From Asterias amurensis (lineage: Eukaryota; Echinodermata; Asteroidea; Forcipulatida; Asteriidae): a DNA stretch of 64,000 nt. The stretch covers positions 5,931,501-5,995,500 of the forward strand of contig NC_092668.1 in NCBI RefSeq assembly GCF_032118995.1, given 5' to 3'. Below the pieces are notes generated by a model. That model did not search any database. It saw nothing but the letters and a program-made list of their open reading frames with translations, and was not told where the DNA came from. Both the position numbers and the translations under genes were made by a program. This document shows positions 1 through 13,600 of the stretch, one piece after another (position 1 is the first letter of the stretch; the number at the start of each line of letters is the position of its first letter).

Positions 1-2500
1 GAAAAGATCATGAGTTAAAAAATAAACAAATTTTAGATCCTGCTTGGTATTTGTAATTTGATGTGTACTGTATCGGCGCATAACATCGTCCCGATACGTT
101 CACTTAGTGCAAAGGAACCCAGCTGTAAACTCTACTACCCCCGGTACAGTACCTGCCTTGTAAAAGATTAATAATGAAGCAATTCATTTTGTTGTATTAT
201 TATTGGCACAGTAGGCCTTCATGTAGGTTTTGGATTTTGATATATATAGAGCCAAACAAGAAAGAAAAAGCAATGAAGAAATTTCAGTGTTAGACTTTGG
301 GGGAAAACCTCAAGTATTATTACGTAGAGACTGAAAACCCAAAGAAAGGCGCGTGAGGCAAGACATACACCGCCGATCTTTTCTTTTGATCTTTGATCTT
401 TGCAATGTATTTAACTTTTACCACATTAGCTCTGAAAGCTGCAGATTGCACAGCCGCAAAATGCTTGTTTTCATAATGAGTCGAACGCGGAACCTGATAA
501 ACTTACTCATGGCAAGTTTATTTGAATCCTTGCCATATCTTGTCAATGCTAAGCTGTACTCTCTCTCTCTCTCACTCTCGCTCTCTCAACGTTTGACCTG
601 AACTGAAGTATGATTCTGAACTGAAATATGATTCTGGAGACCATTGCCAATGTTGCGTGTGTCTAATTTGGCAGTTTTCCAAAGTACAGTACAGGGCACC
701 TCTATGATAAACTTTAAATTTCAACTAAAGACAACAACAAAAGTAACTCGGCTGTTGTAAAAGCACCTATAATTTTAAAATTGTTACTTGTATGCTAAAA
801 ATGAAAATACCAGAAGACTGACAATTTGTTTACGGTGATTTTGACACATTGTTTGTAAAAATTGGTCGAGTATTGTAGTCGCGGTACATGCTTACAGGTG
901 AAAAGTGCCCATTTCCATTGTTGCAGCAAACTCCTATTGACATGATCGTCTCTCCTGATTCAGCGTGAAGCTAATAGCAGGAATTTTCTAAAGCGGTTCT
1001 TGTCTATAGAGTTACTGCAACAATGGAAATTGACACTTTTCACCTGTAAGCACTTACTGCGACAACAATGCTCGACCGATTATAGCAAACGAGGTGTCAA
1101 AATCACCTGTTATCTTCATTTTCAGAATACGAGTAACAAGTTTAAAATTATAGGTGCATTTACAACAGCCGAGTTACTTTTTTTGCTGTCTTTATGTACA
1201 GTCGAACAATTGCAAGGGGCGGGGGCCACAAAAAAAAAAGCAATGGGCAGGATCATGGACGGAGGTGATTACCCCTGTTGCCTCTGAGAAATATAAGCAG
1301 GCCTGACTTTGACTATACCTCTTGTTCCAAAATGTCCAATGGAAGTTTACTATTTCCTCATACACTTCCCCAGGTAGAAAACGCCTTGGTGCCCTTGCCC
1401 AATTAAAAAACGAGGCCTTACACCTGTATTGTCACAGGCCTGATACTTCATGGAGGCAACGAAGGCGATTGCCTCCGTGTCCCCTGGTCATTCATTGCCT
1501 TGGTGCCCTTGAAATGCTCCAGTACAAATTTGCAATTTCATCATAGGGTGCCCTTTACCAAGAAGAAAATGCCTTGGTGCCCTTGCCCTTTCATAAACGA
1601 AGCATACAGCCCTGTAATGTCATATTATTTATTTTGTTCCCATAAAAAAATTACAGTTTGGCCATGTAGGTTTGGCAGCTCTAGTCCATTAAGTTAGGAA
1701 ACGCTGAGGAAAGTAAAGTGTTTTGCTCAAGGAAGGACACAGGTGCCTGGGCCCAAGATTAGAAAAACCACCTCGAATTGAAGCCTCGCACCTGTATATT
1801 TATTTTTTTTTTTTCATTACTCGGCAGAGTCCTTAGTTAGGAAACAGTGAGGAAAGTAAAGTGTCTTTCTCAAGGACACAAGCGCCGGAACGAGATTTTA
1901 CAAAACACATTGTGTGATGACTCAGCCACCACAACTTGAACTCGGTGCGCTAGAAAGCTCGGCCACGACACAATGAAATAATGTGAATCGGTAGTAGGCT
2001 AGAATCTAGATGAATTCACAACAATTTGAGATTTAAATTCTAAATTCTGACCAGTCTTATTGGCAATTCCACAGTAGCCCCACTTGTGCCACACAAGTGG
2101 GGCTAATTCCACAGACACCATCACAGTCAACTATGTGAAGTGCTTACATAAGGAATATAACAATACACTCTGCTGGTCGTCTGCTCATTCTCATGCTCCA
2201 TTTTCCCCAACAATAAAATAGAAAAATGGTCCTTTATTTCATAATTATTCAGGGACACCGATTTCAACGCCACATAAATGAGTTTGATATTTCACACAAA
2301 GCTTTTATAATCATTTACGTAGCCTTAAATAAACAAAGTTTTTATTCGCACTATAAAAAAATAAATAAAATGAAAGTCAGAAAGGCGCAAAATCTTCTCC
2401 CGTTATTGGTGCAGTGGCAACACGTTTGACAACGAATCACAACAGACGACCTGTCACACACAACGTAACGTAATTAAAAAACAACAAACGGCGGTGAAGA
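1..2500. other. No supported gene; diverged repeats
   Basis: There is a (CT)n run at about 561-590, a MITE-like duplicated pair of SINE tails at 1688-1780 and 1836-1980 (AAGTAAAGTGT...CTCAAGGA), two near-repeats of GTTGCAGTAA/TACAGTCGAA around 860-1210, and a short hairpin AGCCCCACTTGTG...CACAAGTGGGGCT at 2075-2105. The open frames found here are not conserved-looking. Confidence 0.5.
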
Positions 2501-2523
2501 AAAATTAAATATCAAGGACTTAC

Positions 2524-2720
2524 CGAGAAACTCTCGCAGATAATTAACACCTTTCTTTATTTGTATTCGTCACGGACAACCTGGCGTACACCTGCAACAA
2601 CCTAGGATAGAAGTCGTTTCTCAGTTATGCTCTGTTTTCGTGAGAATTTTAGAACCTCGATGCAACCTTCTGTCCGACGATTTGTAGCGTAGCTCACGTT
2701 TTGTTGTCGATCAATGCGAT
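2524..2720 (-). promoter_or_regulatory. Possible first exon and promoter of a minus-strand gene leaving the window
   Basis: A strong minus-strand donor, CTCG|GTAAGTCC, sits at 2524/2523. The preceding 200 bases are less AT-rich than their surroundings and lack an ATG, as a 5' UTR exon might. The following intron would run off towards coordinate 1. No product can be named. Confidence 0.2.
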
Positions 2721-4656
2721 TAGCCGCCGTGGGAAAAAAAACACGACTGATAGAGGGCGCTATACCAAATTAAATTAAACTTCTCTCTCACTCACACACT
2801 CATCTCAGTGTACACTTGGCGCGCCCCAATAATAAACTAGCCCATGGAGGTAGAAATAAAGACCTTAAAGATTGCTAATTACCACCTAATTTAGAATGCA
2901 AATTAGGTCACTTCTGGCTTGAAACTCTTGTCCGATTTTGGATATGTCATCAATAACCACCCAATAAACAAGAATCAACAATACAACAAACTTTTGCAAT
3001 TTGTGTGACTCGACATGAAAAAAATGTCTAAAATCTGGTCCTCTATAGCGGCAAACGAAGCTAGAAATGTACATAGTATTATTTTAAAAAAAATGAAAAC
3101 TTATCACATAACTAAACTATTAGAAAGTTTCCCCAACCTTTCACCACTTTTCCATTTATTCGAATAAAAGCATCTTATTTTACCCCAAAAATGAGAAATT
3201 CCTTTTGGTAAAAAACTAGTTATTAAGAAAGTGTGTGGTGTGGAAGTATATGGAAAGATTTCCAAATATAATTTCAGCAACAAACTTCACTTTTTAAAAT
3301 TTATTTTCAGCAGGTCGGCCGCTTGGAATTTTTGCTAAACACACAAAAAAGTAACACACGACTCAAGTGCCCTTTTCCCAAACTGACTTTCTACTAGTAG
3401 CATGAAGCATCATGCCCTTTGCCAAGCCAAATATTGGACCAACTTTAAAGCCACAAAGTCCCCCCCCCAAAAAAAAAAAAAGTTGAAGCAAAGGGTGGCC
3501 TACCTACAGGAATTGATAACCTGTCATAGTTACACAATCTATTAAATTAATGACAACCCCAAAAATAGTAGTCCAAGTTCACTGTGGTGCATAAAAAATA
3601 AGTCTGTTGCATGAACTTTTGCCTATTTTAGTGTAGTGGGGATGCACCAATCTATAGATTATTGTTTTTAAAGGGGCAGAAGGAAAAAAGGTTGTGAGAT
3701 ACAAGTATTTCAATCCAGTTATAACATTGATACATCAACAACTCCATTGAAAATTTTAAAAACAGTTATTCTTTCCACAAATTCTGCTTTATTTTTAAAT
3801 GCCACAAGCTAACATTCTGAGAACAACAAAACTACAAACTACAATAAGTTAAAACACCAGAGTTTTGAAATCAATTGAAGAAAATAACTTTCATAAAGCT
3901 AAGACATTTTTTACTAGCACCTGTAATTGTTTTAAGCAGTGTTTACGACTTGGCCCCTGTGGCCTTTCTTAATTGACCTCAAGCACAATAATGTTATAAT
4001 AACCTATATTTTATTTCATAATACTTTGCTCCTCACAATTTCTTTTTAAAGAGACAGAAAAAGAAAGAAAAAGGTTTTTGAGATACATGTATTTTACAAG
4101 AATAAGACACCAAGTGAACAAAAACAATCTAAAAACTTGAACACTACAGTTTTAAAATTCGTTGACGAATTTCATGAAGTTAATTAGACATTTTAAATGT
4201 CCTGCTCTTGTATTTTTTCTTTGTTCAACCAAAACATACATTATTTTCAGCTAGACACTCAACCACTTGCCATTTTGATTACTAATTCCTTTTTTCAATA
4301 ATAAATACAGACTTATAAATGATACTAATACTAATTGTCGCCAATGAATTCTTTTAAATTGTAAACTGAAGCGAAACAAACAAATCATGTAGAGCTGCTC
4401 CATTTATTTACTTCACCAACTTACATAAATAATGATAACAGAATTTCCTGCCTTTTCTCAGGAAAACGCATTACTGACTCGACAAAGAAAACAGCACAAT
4501 TCCACTTTCAAAGCTTTGGTTTTAAAATACTGCAGTTTAGCAACTCAACATTTAACTGGTAGCCTAACAACACAAACAACATTACTACTGCACTGACCCA
4601 CTGTTCAAATATACAAATACATCACAGGTATCCTGCACACAATTTACAACTGTTAA

Positions 4657-5047
4657 TTAAAGGAACACGTTGCCTTGGATCGGACGAGTTGGTCTATGAA
4701 AAGCGTTTGAAACCGTTTGTAATGAAATGCATATGGTTAGAAAGATAGTTTAAAAGTAGAATATAATGATCCACACAAGTATCACTCAAAACTGCACGGT
4801 TTTCATTGTACGTCGCGAAATAACACGGTCGGCCATTTATGGGAGTCAAATTTTTGACTCCCATAAATGGCCGACCGTGTTTGTCGACGAGGTAAAACAA
4901 AAACCACGCAATTTCGAGGCATATTTGTGTAGATCATTGTATTCTACTTTTACAACATCTTTCTAACCATATCGATTTTATAACAAACGGTTACAGAACG
5001 CTTTTCAAAGACCAACTCGATCGATCCAAGGCAACGTGTTCCTTTAA
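4657..5047. mobile_element. TTAA palindromic MITE, family F
   Basis: Near-perfect inverted halves begin TTAAAGGAACACGTTGCC and end CAAGGCAACGTGTTCCTTTAA. The centre is a palindrome around GGGAGTCAAATTTTTGACTC. A second copy is at 29266-29655. Its short open frames on both strands are mirror images and not genes. Confidence 0.85.
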
Positions 5048-6039
5048 GAAGAACTAATTAACATACTAATTAAACATACTAATTATCTTTACAACGGTTT
5101 GTGACACGTTAATGGGCAAGTGAAGTGACATCAATGGCAAGTTTAGAACCAATAATAAATCAAAATGTAATAAGAGAAGTTTACTTAATTAAAAAGAATT
5201 AAATGAAACAAATTAATTTTCCTATTATTCAACAAAAATTAGCTCAACAAATTAATTGTTTTTAAAATTGTAACAAAGAAACATATAATATGGCAATATG
5301 ACAGAAGGCACAAAAAAAAGAGACAAGATAGATTTATTATTTAGTAACACAAATAACCCAGACACCATGGAAATATATTGCATTCTAAGTGAGTAAAAAC
5401 TAAATTTTCAGTAAAACATTCTTGCACCATTGTTAGAAGAGAAATAAAAGTTCCCTAAGCAGTTTTAAAAGTAGGATAATTTGTTTATTTTTCAACGTTA
5501 AGCTTATTTAAAGGATTATTACAGAATTGGTAAGAAAAAAAAACTTGTTTAAGATGACAGATTTACATACATGTAAAACTGACACGGTCTAATGATGATG
5601 ATAGTAGAAAACATCCCTTGAAAATAATTTCTGTCTGAAATGTCATTTTGATGAGAAATAAATACAAATAGAGTTGCCTGTTTGTAGTTTATTGATGTTG
5701 TGCAAATGTGTAATCGTGTAATGACCGATTGATCTAAAACATCTATAATTTATGTAAATGGTGGATTACATAAAGTGCCATGCCAGCAACTGTTTTGTTA
5801 GTAAAAACCAATTCTGTAATATTCCTTTGAGGCAACATTATAAGGAAAGATACAATAAAAGTCACATGTAAAAGTTTCAGCTGAATACCATATTTACTTG
5901 CCGAGAAAAAAGCAAAATACTGTCTCGGTAAATCTACAAGAACGTTTAATCCATATTACACATTCCGCGATGTGACAGCAGGTACCAACCGTATCTTTGG
6001 CCACAGCATACGTGAGCAAACACCAACCCTCAGAAATCT

Positions 6040-6284
6040 GGGTCCAATTTCATAGAGCTGCTAAGCACAAAAATTTGCTTAGCATAAAATTTCTTTCTTG
6101 ATAAAAACAGGATTACCAACCAAATTTCCATTTGTTGCATATTGCTTGTTACTGGTATTCAGCTGTTGTTTCCTTATCCTGAAAAATCACATGGAAATTT
6201 GGTTGGTAATCCTCTTTTTTTATCAAGGCAAAATATTCATGCTTAGCAAATTTTTGTGTTAAGCAGCTCTATGAAATTGGGCCC
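6040..6284. mobile_element. GGGCCCAATTT foldback MITE (family D)
   Basis: Inverted GGGTCCAATTTCATAGAGC and GCTCTATGAAATTGGGCCC, with GATTACCAACCAAATTTCC and its complement as inner arms. No coding content. Confidence 0.75.
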
Positions 6285-6699
6285 TGATGAATGATTCACA
6301 TATTCAAATGTCTTTGACTGAAACATTATTAAAACCATATTACCTTGAAGGGAATTCTTTCTCAAAATAGTTTATATTATCAACAGCGAGTAAGTTTTAT
6401 GATACATTTGTAAGAGAATTTACAAATAATTTTGACCCTAACTTTAACACTGTATTCTAAGAGCATTTAAAGTTGTCTACATATGACTTAGTCAAAATGT
6501 ACACATTCTTTGAGCATATTTGCCGTCTTGTGGTATTTAAGTTTTTTTTTAATCCTAAAAGAGTAGCTTTAAATCTTTTTACTGTGTGATAATACTGGCT
6601 TTGCTTGTACAAACATTATAACTTAATTATCTTTGATCATTTGCTGTCTTGTAGAATTGTTATACTTGCAGTATTTTTGTATATATCTAACAATTTTTA

Positions 6700-7035
6700 A
6701 AAAGTCTTTGCTATTGTGCAGTGTATTTCTACAAATCCGCAATATTTCTAATCTCAATACTTTCAAGGTTAAGTTGAAAACCACTTTGTTTAATCTCGCC
6801 TATATGTAATTGGTCTATTTGTCTTATTTTCCTTGCTGTGTGTGGTTCCCCCTCCTGTGCGCCTTGACCACCTCATTTTGGTGGATTTTGGCGCCTTATA
6901 AATATTCTGTATTATTATTATTTATTTTGTTTGTGCTTTTCGATTATAGATTTATTGTAAAGAGCTTTGATCGTTTGGAGAGGCACTATATAAATAATGA
7001 ATAATAATAATAATATTAATAATAATAATGCACAT
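6700..7035 (+). mobile_element. 3' tail of a LINE-like retroelement
   Basis: The segment ends in two stacked tails, GGCGCCTTATAAATATTCTG with (ATT)n and then GAGGCACTATATAAATAATG with (AAT)n. Both are typical of truncated non-LTR ends. The reverse transcriptase portion is absent. Confidence 0.5.
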
Positions 7036-7157
7036 TTCAGACTTGAGACTCAGAAAATAAAACTCTTTTGTTATAGCACACATAAACCTAAGTCAAGAAA
7101 TATATTATCTAAAATTTTTGAAGGATAACTGGCAGAGTTTTTTCATAAAGGCTTATA

Positions 7158-7163
7158 TTTATT
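7158..7163 (-). terminator. Candidate GGCX polyadenylation signal AATAAA
   Basis: A minus-strand AATAAA lies about 315 nt past the GGCX stop. The 3' UTR this implies contains the 10/20-bp minisatellite at 7296-7409. The hexamer is common in AT-rich DNA, so the assignment is tentative. Confidence 0.35.
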
Positions 7164-7295
7164 ACAAGGCAATATTTTGTTTCAGTTAAAAGAGGGCAAG
7201 TTCGGGCAGCGACCACATTTTTGTCAACCTCTAGTTAAGGCTCCACGGTTACCTATATGTGCAATACATCCTGGGTAGCAGGAAAAATTGCCCAA

Positions 7296-7409
7296 TGGTC
7301 AACAATAGTCTACTATAGTCAACTATAGTCAACAATAGTCAACTATAGTCAACTATAGTCAACAACAGTCAACTATAGTCAACAATAGTCAACTACAGTC
7401 AACTATAGA
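7296..7409. repeat. Minisatellite of about 10-20 bp units, GTCAACTATA/GTCAACAATA
   Basis: About eleven units of the form AGTCAAC(A/T)ATAGTC follow one another with few substitutions. The array falls in the probable 3' UTR of GGCX, between the stop and the candidate AATAAA. Confidence 0.8.
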
Positions 7410-7476
7410 CCCTTGCTCAAACTTGCTCTGAGCTGTTGCAATTGAACAATGCATGGGTCATGGGTCATGACAGAGT

Positions 7477-7606
7477 CTAAAGTTCACCCCCAGAATGCAT
7501 GTTTTCATGATGCGTTTCCTGCGAGTCCTGCGGTGGTATCACTCGAGTGACAACCGAGTCCATACCAAAGAAGACATGGCCAAGAGCTCGGGCAGTCTGT
7601 TGTAAT
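7477..7606 (-). CDS. GGCX: GGCX terminal exon
   Basis: It encodes [17 protein letters not shown] and onward to HSGGEL, then TAG. The weakly conserved C-terminus lines up without gaps against the human stretch ending LRNLILG when joined to exon 14. The phase (AC|A) fits. The tail after the LGHVFFG segment is shorter and unlike the vertebrate C-terminus. Confidence is lower than for the upstream exons because similarity is weak. Confidence 0.8.
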
Positions 7607-10600
7607 CTAAATATAAATGAAAATAAAAATAATAATAATAATAATAATAATAACAATAATAGTGGCTTCTCATAGGTGCGTTCGTTAAGCTTCCCTGGGT
7701 GTACCACGGGTGCTCACTCGGGTGAGCCCCTGACAAGAGCTAATTGAACGATCACACTCGCCATCTCGTTGTGTAGTCATGCACATCGGGTTACCCCCAA
7801 GTGACCCACTCCACAAGCAGGGTACTGGGGCTGACCCGGGTGAGCCCCGTCAAAGCTATTCGAACGTACCGGGGCAGACCGGGGTCGACCCAGGGAAGCT
7901 AAACGAACGCACCCTATATAGCACTCTATCCTTATCAGTGACGCTCAAGGTGCTTCAACATTCAGTATTTTCCTGCAAGGTAAGTGAGCTCAGTTGAGTT
8001 AATGAGACCTAGAGCACCATGAAATGGTTTACAAGGTGCTGTGGTACAATGTGGAACAGACACACAGGGGCGAACCCCCTTCGCTGTTCGATAAGTATAC
8101 TAAGTTTTTTCAAGTGCGTTACACAGTACTTAAAGGGAAGGTACACGTTTGGTAGTTACTCAAAACAAATATGAACTTAAAAACTGACTTGGTAACGAGC
8201 ATTGGAGAGCGGTTGATAGTATAATACATTGTGGGAAACGACTCCCTCTGAAGTAACAAAGCTTTTGAGAAAGAGGTGTTTCCTCACTGAAATAATAAAA
8301 GACTTCTAGCTAGAAGTATTTTATTCCTATCTGAAAGCACATAAATTCGTCCAACAAGGGTGTTTTTTCTTTCATCATTTTCTCGCAACTTCGATGACCG
8401 ATTGAGCCCAAATTTTCAGAGGTTTGTTATTTTATGTTTATGATGGGATACACCAAGCGAGAACACTGGTCTTTGACAATTACCAAAGGTGTACAGTGCC
8501 TTTAAAAATAACAACAGTTTTTTGTGTGTAGTACTTACGTCTGAGACATCATTGTAACCTTCTTCTGGAAGAAGCGTTTAGATTTTTGCAACATTGTGGA
8601 ATTCTTTCTCTTGATGACTTGATTGGCTTCGTTAAGATGATCCAAGATGACGGGTACCATGGGATCGGACATGTTCAAATCAAGATCATCTGGAAAAGGA
8701 TATTACATTTCAAAACAATCATTCAAACTCTTCCATCTTCAATCTTCAAGGGTGAAACCTTTAATCAGCTTTATAAAGCCATACTAGGATGGTGCAGAAG
8801 AGCTATCACAGGCAAAGAGCATGAGAAATATAAAGTACAGGGTGGCCACAAGACAAAAAAGACTGACAACAGTGGACAATACGGGTCATAATTTTTTTTA
8901 CTATGAATTAAGGAGACGTGATCAGCGCCCACAGGTAGCCTCGATCCCTCAGCTGTCGATTTCACAAAGAGTTAGGACGCGTCTTATCTCGAGTTAGGAG
9001 GAGAGGATTCATATTAAGGTCTGCATGCTACAGTGCAGGGTTGGGACTCGTCCTAAGACCTAAGATTAGTCTTAAGTTAGGAAGAGTTTTGTGAAATTGT
9101 CAGCTGATAGCTTTAAGATACAAGTAGTTCAAGTTTCTTGAGAAATGTTTCTGGTTGAAAATTACCCCAACTTGAAGGATGAGAGTCGTTCCGAACAGAA
9201 AAAGTCTGAATCTAGGATCTTGATAATTTGATCTTGATGATCAAGTGATCTTGTGGTCAAGTGATTAGACTCAAGGACTTGCAATCACAAGGTTGTGGGT
9301 TCAAATCCCCCAGCTAACCGCTGATTTCACAATGATTACAATAAATATTGTCGTCTAGTTACTGAATCACAATATCTTGATTTGTGTACTTCATTATTAG
9401 TGCTGGGCGAATAGTGAAATTTTGTTATTCGGATACCGCTGGCCAACTATCCGAAATTAACCGGATATTCGAATAGTTTTTTCGCCGCCAGAGGGCGCTT
9501 TAAAAAAAAAAAAAAAAAAAAATGTTTTTTTTTTTTTCTTTTTTTTTGTCGCTAGAGGGCGCTGTTCGTTTGTGAATGAGATCTTATGGGCGGATTGATA
9601 TTAGTTTTAGACAGTGTCACTCGGTTCATTCATAAAAATGACCGGATCTAATTTAAAGATGGCGATTTGCTTTTTCTTTTGATCGTGATTGACTCAACGT
9701 GAAGGAAAACTTTTGTAATCTTTGAACAAATTACGTCAGAAATGTCATTGTTTTAACTCTTCACGGAGGTGAGCATAGTTTAATACTTAATTTATGCTGT
9801 TTGATGCTGTCTAAATAGAAGTTTCATAAGGATTCAGACAAATCATTCATATCAGTTGTCGCCCGACGTCCGCGGATATTCGGATATTAAAGAATATCCG
9901 GTTACTCGGTTGTAATTACAGAACTATCCGGTTTATAAATAGCTATTCGCGCCCTATGCGGATATCCGGTTAAGAAAAAAAAGGCATTCGCGGTTACGGA
10001 TACGAAAACCTATTCGCCATTAACCGGATATTCGAATAATTCGCCCAGGCCTATTCATTATCATCGACGTTAAATCAATGTTTGTAATAGAGAGATTGGC
10101 TGTTGCCTAACTTGGTGTTTATATCCCTTTGTGGGAGTTTGCCGAGTTCCCTTGATGGGAAGATCATTCAAACAAACAACAACCAAAATGAAATTATGGC
10201 ATTCCACCATTTGGTAAAACCATTCAGTTAATGATTTCGAGGAGCTTCTGGGATGTGCTAAAAAAGTAGATCAAAGAACAGAATATGTTTCTATCGGAAG
10301 AAAATAACAGCTATTTTTGTCACTAAAGAAATCCGAGTTCAGATAAAAGTCTGCCATTTTTTAACCCCTGCAACTGAAAACTTTGACATTGGAATCACAA
10401 GTTATAAATTTGAGTAACAATTAATCAAACAATATTTGCCAAGTTGGTAAGACACTGCTCTTGAATTGCAAAGTTCGTGGGATTGATCCCACCCGAGTAA
10501 TATGCCTTTTTTTTATTATACAGAACTCGAGAAAGTGCCGAGTATACAGTGCTAATAAACATCGGTGTAGCTGTAAAACCAAAATTAATAAAGCTTTACC

Positions 10601-13600
10601 AACCTGTGATGAAGCGATTATCAGGACCGACGTTCAATTCTTTACCAGCAAAGTGTTTTTCTAAGAATACCTCAACGTCTTTACCGAAGGCGACGGCCGT
10701 AGTGTTGACGAAGATGTACATGTAGCAAGATGGAGTTGAAGAGATGGTGTAGACGTTATGGAATTGACCAGCAGGAATCTGAGAAAAGGAGGATAACATT
10801 TGAGCCTCGAGAAGAATGCTGTTCTGGTCTAAAGCTGGAATCAAAATTTTACTGAGATATGTTGATATGATGGCATTTCCGCCTTTTGGTAAACTCCTGG
10901 GGTTTAAGTTTCACAGAGGCAGCGCTAGAGAAAGATTTCTTTACATGAGGACAAAACAATGTTTGCTTTTCTTGACAAGGCTGTTAAAAAAAAGGCAGAA
11001 TTCAGGTAAAAGATTTAAATTTCTCATCTCTGATTCTTAGAGTACAACAAAACCATGAGAGAAAGTTACCTGCATTTTTCCTCCAACTTTAAGGGAAACA
11101 TTTTTCCTCACATCGACCAGCTCAACTACTACCTCTCCATTTAGAACCTCCAGGGTGGTGTTCCCAAAATCTTCACTCACAAAGTTCTCTAAATGTAACC
11201 CTGGTGAACAGAAGTTAAGAAAATAATTACTTGAGATTAGTGTTTTTTTTGCTGTATATTAATGAAATAATAAAAATTTCTAAGCTCTTATACAGAGCAT
11301 TTTACAATAACGCATCAGTAGTGCCCAGCCGTCGATTTCACAAAACTCTTCTTAACTTAAGACTAATCTTAGGACTTAGGACGAGTCCCAACCCTGCACT
11401 GTAGCATGCAGACCTTAAGATTAATCCTAAGTTAGGAAGAGTTACTCGTCCTAACTTGAGATAAGACGAGTCCTAACTCTTTGTGAAATTGACGGCAGGT
11501 CATTGGGCCAATAATAATCCTGTAATCTTTCTCGGCTCCCATGGTGTCTTGCTCAAGGACACGAGACCAGAATTCTAACACACATGAATGCCTAAACTGA
11601 TTTGGCAGAGTCTACTCTCAAAGGCTACAATTTCTGCCTTTGAAAAAGACTCTGCTAGGGTGGAAACATCAGCAGCCGATTTCACAAAACTTTATGCAAC
11701 AGCTTAAGTCCACTTGCGAAACGTTAATGGCGCAACTTACACCATAAACATTGCGCAAGTGGACTTACGCCGTTGCGTAAAGTTTCATTTTGCACTTTTT
11801 ACAACCCGACCACCTATTTTGTGATTGTAAAAGTTTCATTTGTTATAATATTTTAAATATTTGTTACCTGGAAAATCGGCAACAAATGTGACATCCATTT
11901 GTTTTTCTTCAATGTCCTTTTCAAGATGCTCTACTTTGTCCCTCCAATCAGAGAGCTCCGTCAGTAGGGGTAGACGCCATGTGACTTCCTCAAACGGTGA
12001 CCAGGGAGCAGTGACGATGTCAACACGGGGATCCCACATTCTGAAGTTGATGAGCAAAAAGTATATATTAAAGACAGTGGACACTATTGGTAATTGTCAA
12101 AGACTAGCCTTCACAGTTGGTGTATCTCAACAAATGCATAAAATAACAAACCTGTGAAAATTTGAGCTCAATCGGTCTTTGAACTTGCGAGATAATAATG
12201 AAAGAAAAAATAACCCTTGTCACACGAAGTTGTGTGCGTTTAGATGGTTGATTTCGGGACCTCAAGTTCTAAATCTGAGGTCTCTAAATCAAATTCGTGG
12301 AAAATTACTTCTTTCTCGAAAACTATGGCACTTCAGAGGGAGCCGTTTCTCACAATGTTTTATACCATCAACCTCTCCCCATTACTCGTCACCAAGAAAG
12401 GTTTTATGCTAATAATTATTTTGAGTAATTACCAATAGTGTCCACTGCCTTTAAACTAGGGTCATACTTCAGTAAGTACTCCAAAAGTTAATGGCCATAC
12501 AAATTTACTAAATGAGAACATGTTCCTCCATGATGAGACGAAGCACTGCAGTTTGTTTGATATAGCTATGAGCTTCGAGTCAGAAAGAAGTCAAGAAACA
12601 ATTGTCCAAATGTAAGATAAGAAAAGATCAGATAAGATAGGATTATAATCTATTCAGCCAGAGTTTAAAAATTTCTAAGCCATAACATTATGCACCACAT
12701 AAGTCTGTTGTTCATGATGAAATAGTTTTGGTATCATGAGACAAAAAACATTTTCGTGAAGATGTTTTACTTGTTTCTCCAATACGGCATCACCTCAGCA
12801 GGAAACATTTTAGGGAAGCTTTCTGTCTTCATTAAATCTTTAAACCATGTAAGTTTAATGTAAATGAGTGAAGGTAAGTATTTTGTGTCGTACAAAAAGT
12901 ACCCAAACCCTTTAAAGGGAAGGTACACGTTTGGTAATTGTCAAAGACCAGTCTTCTCACTTGGTGTATCCCATCATAAGCATAAAGTAACAAACCTCTG
13001 AAAATTTGGGCTCAATCGGTCATCGAAGTTGCGAAAAAATGATGAAAGAAAAAACATCCTTGTTGGACGAATTTGTGTGCTTTCAGATAGTAATAAAAGA
13101 CTTTTAGCTAAAAGCCTTTTATTATTTTAGTGAGAAATTACCTTTCTCAAAACTACGTTACTTCAGAGGGAGTCGTTTCTCACAATGTTTTATACCATCA
13201 ACAGCTCTCCAATGCTTGTTACCAAGTCAGTTTTTAAGTTAATATTTGTTTTGAGTAACTACCAAACGTATACCTTCCCTTTTAGAAAAAACCACAATAC
13301 CTTTGTTGGAAGCGTCCGTTCATTGATTTCCAAACATCCAGATAGAGGGCAGGCTTCTCAAACCCATGGGTCTTTAGTCTCTCAGAGACGCACACACCCA
13401 ACTGCTTGATCATATCGGCATGACTCGCCCAACGACCGTTCCTCGGACTGAAAAACTGAAAATATCAACTTTCGTCAACGCTATTAAAGGTATAGTGCTT
13501 GTCTGACGCCCAAACGTCAAAAAATTACAGTAGATCTTAATAAGCCTAATTCATCAAAAACACCCAGCAATCATTGATCCAAGCATGGAATGCACGGACT

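Noticed and set aside
7940..7990. Apparent acceptor/exon (TTGCAG|GAAAATACTG) in the right place for the GGCX last exon
   Set aside because: The same sequence occurs near 17400 as a repeat, and it gives a stop after nine codons; the exon at 7606-7477 fits far better.
10604..10604. Alternative GGCX exon 13 donor four bases downstream (GTTG|GTAAAG)
   Set aside because: Using it would create TGA at the junction with exon 14; the GTTGGT donor keeps the frame.
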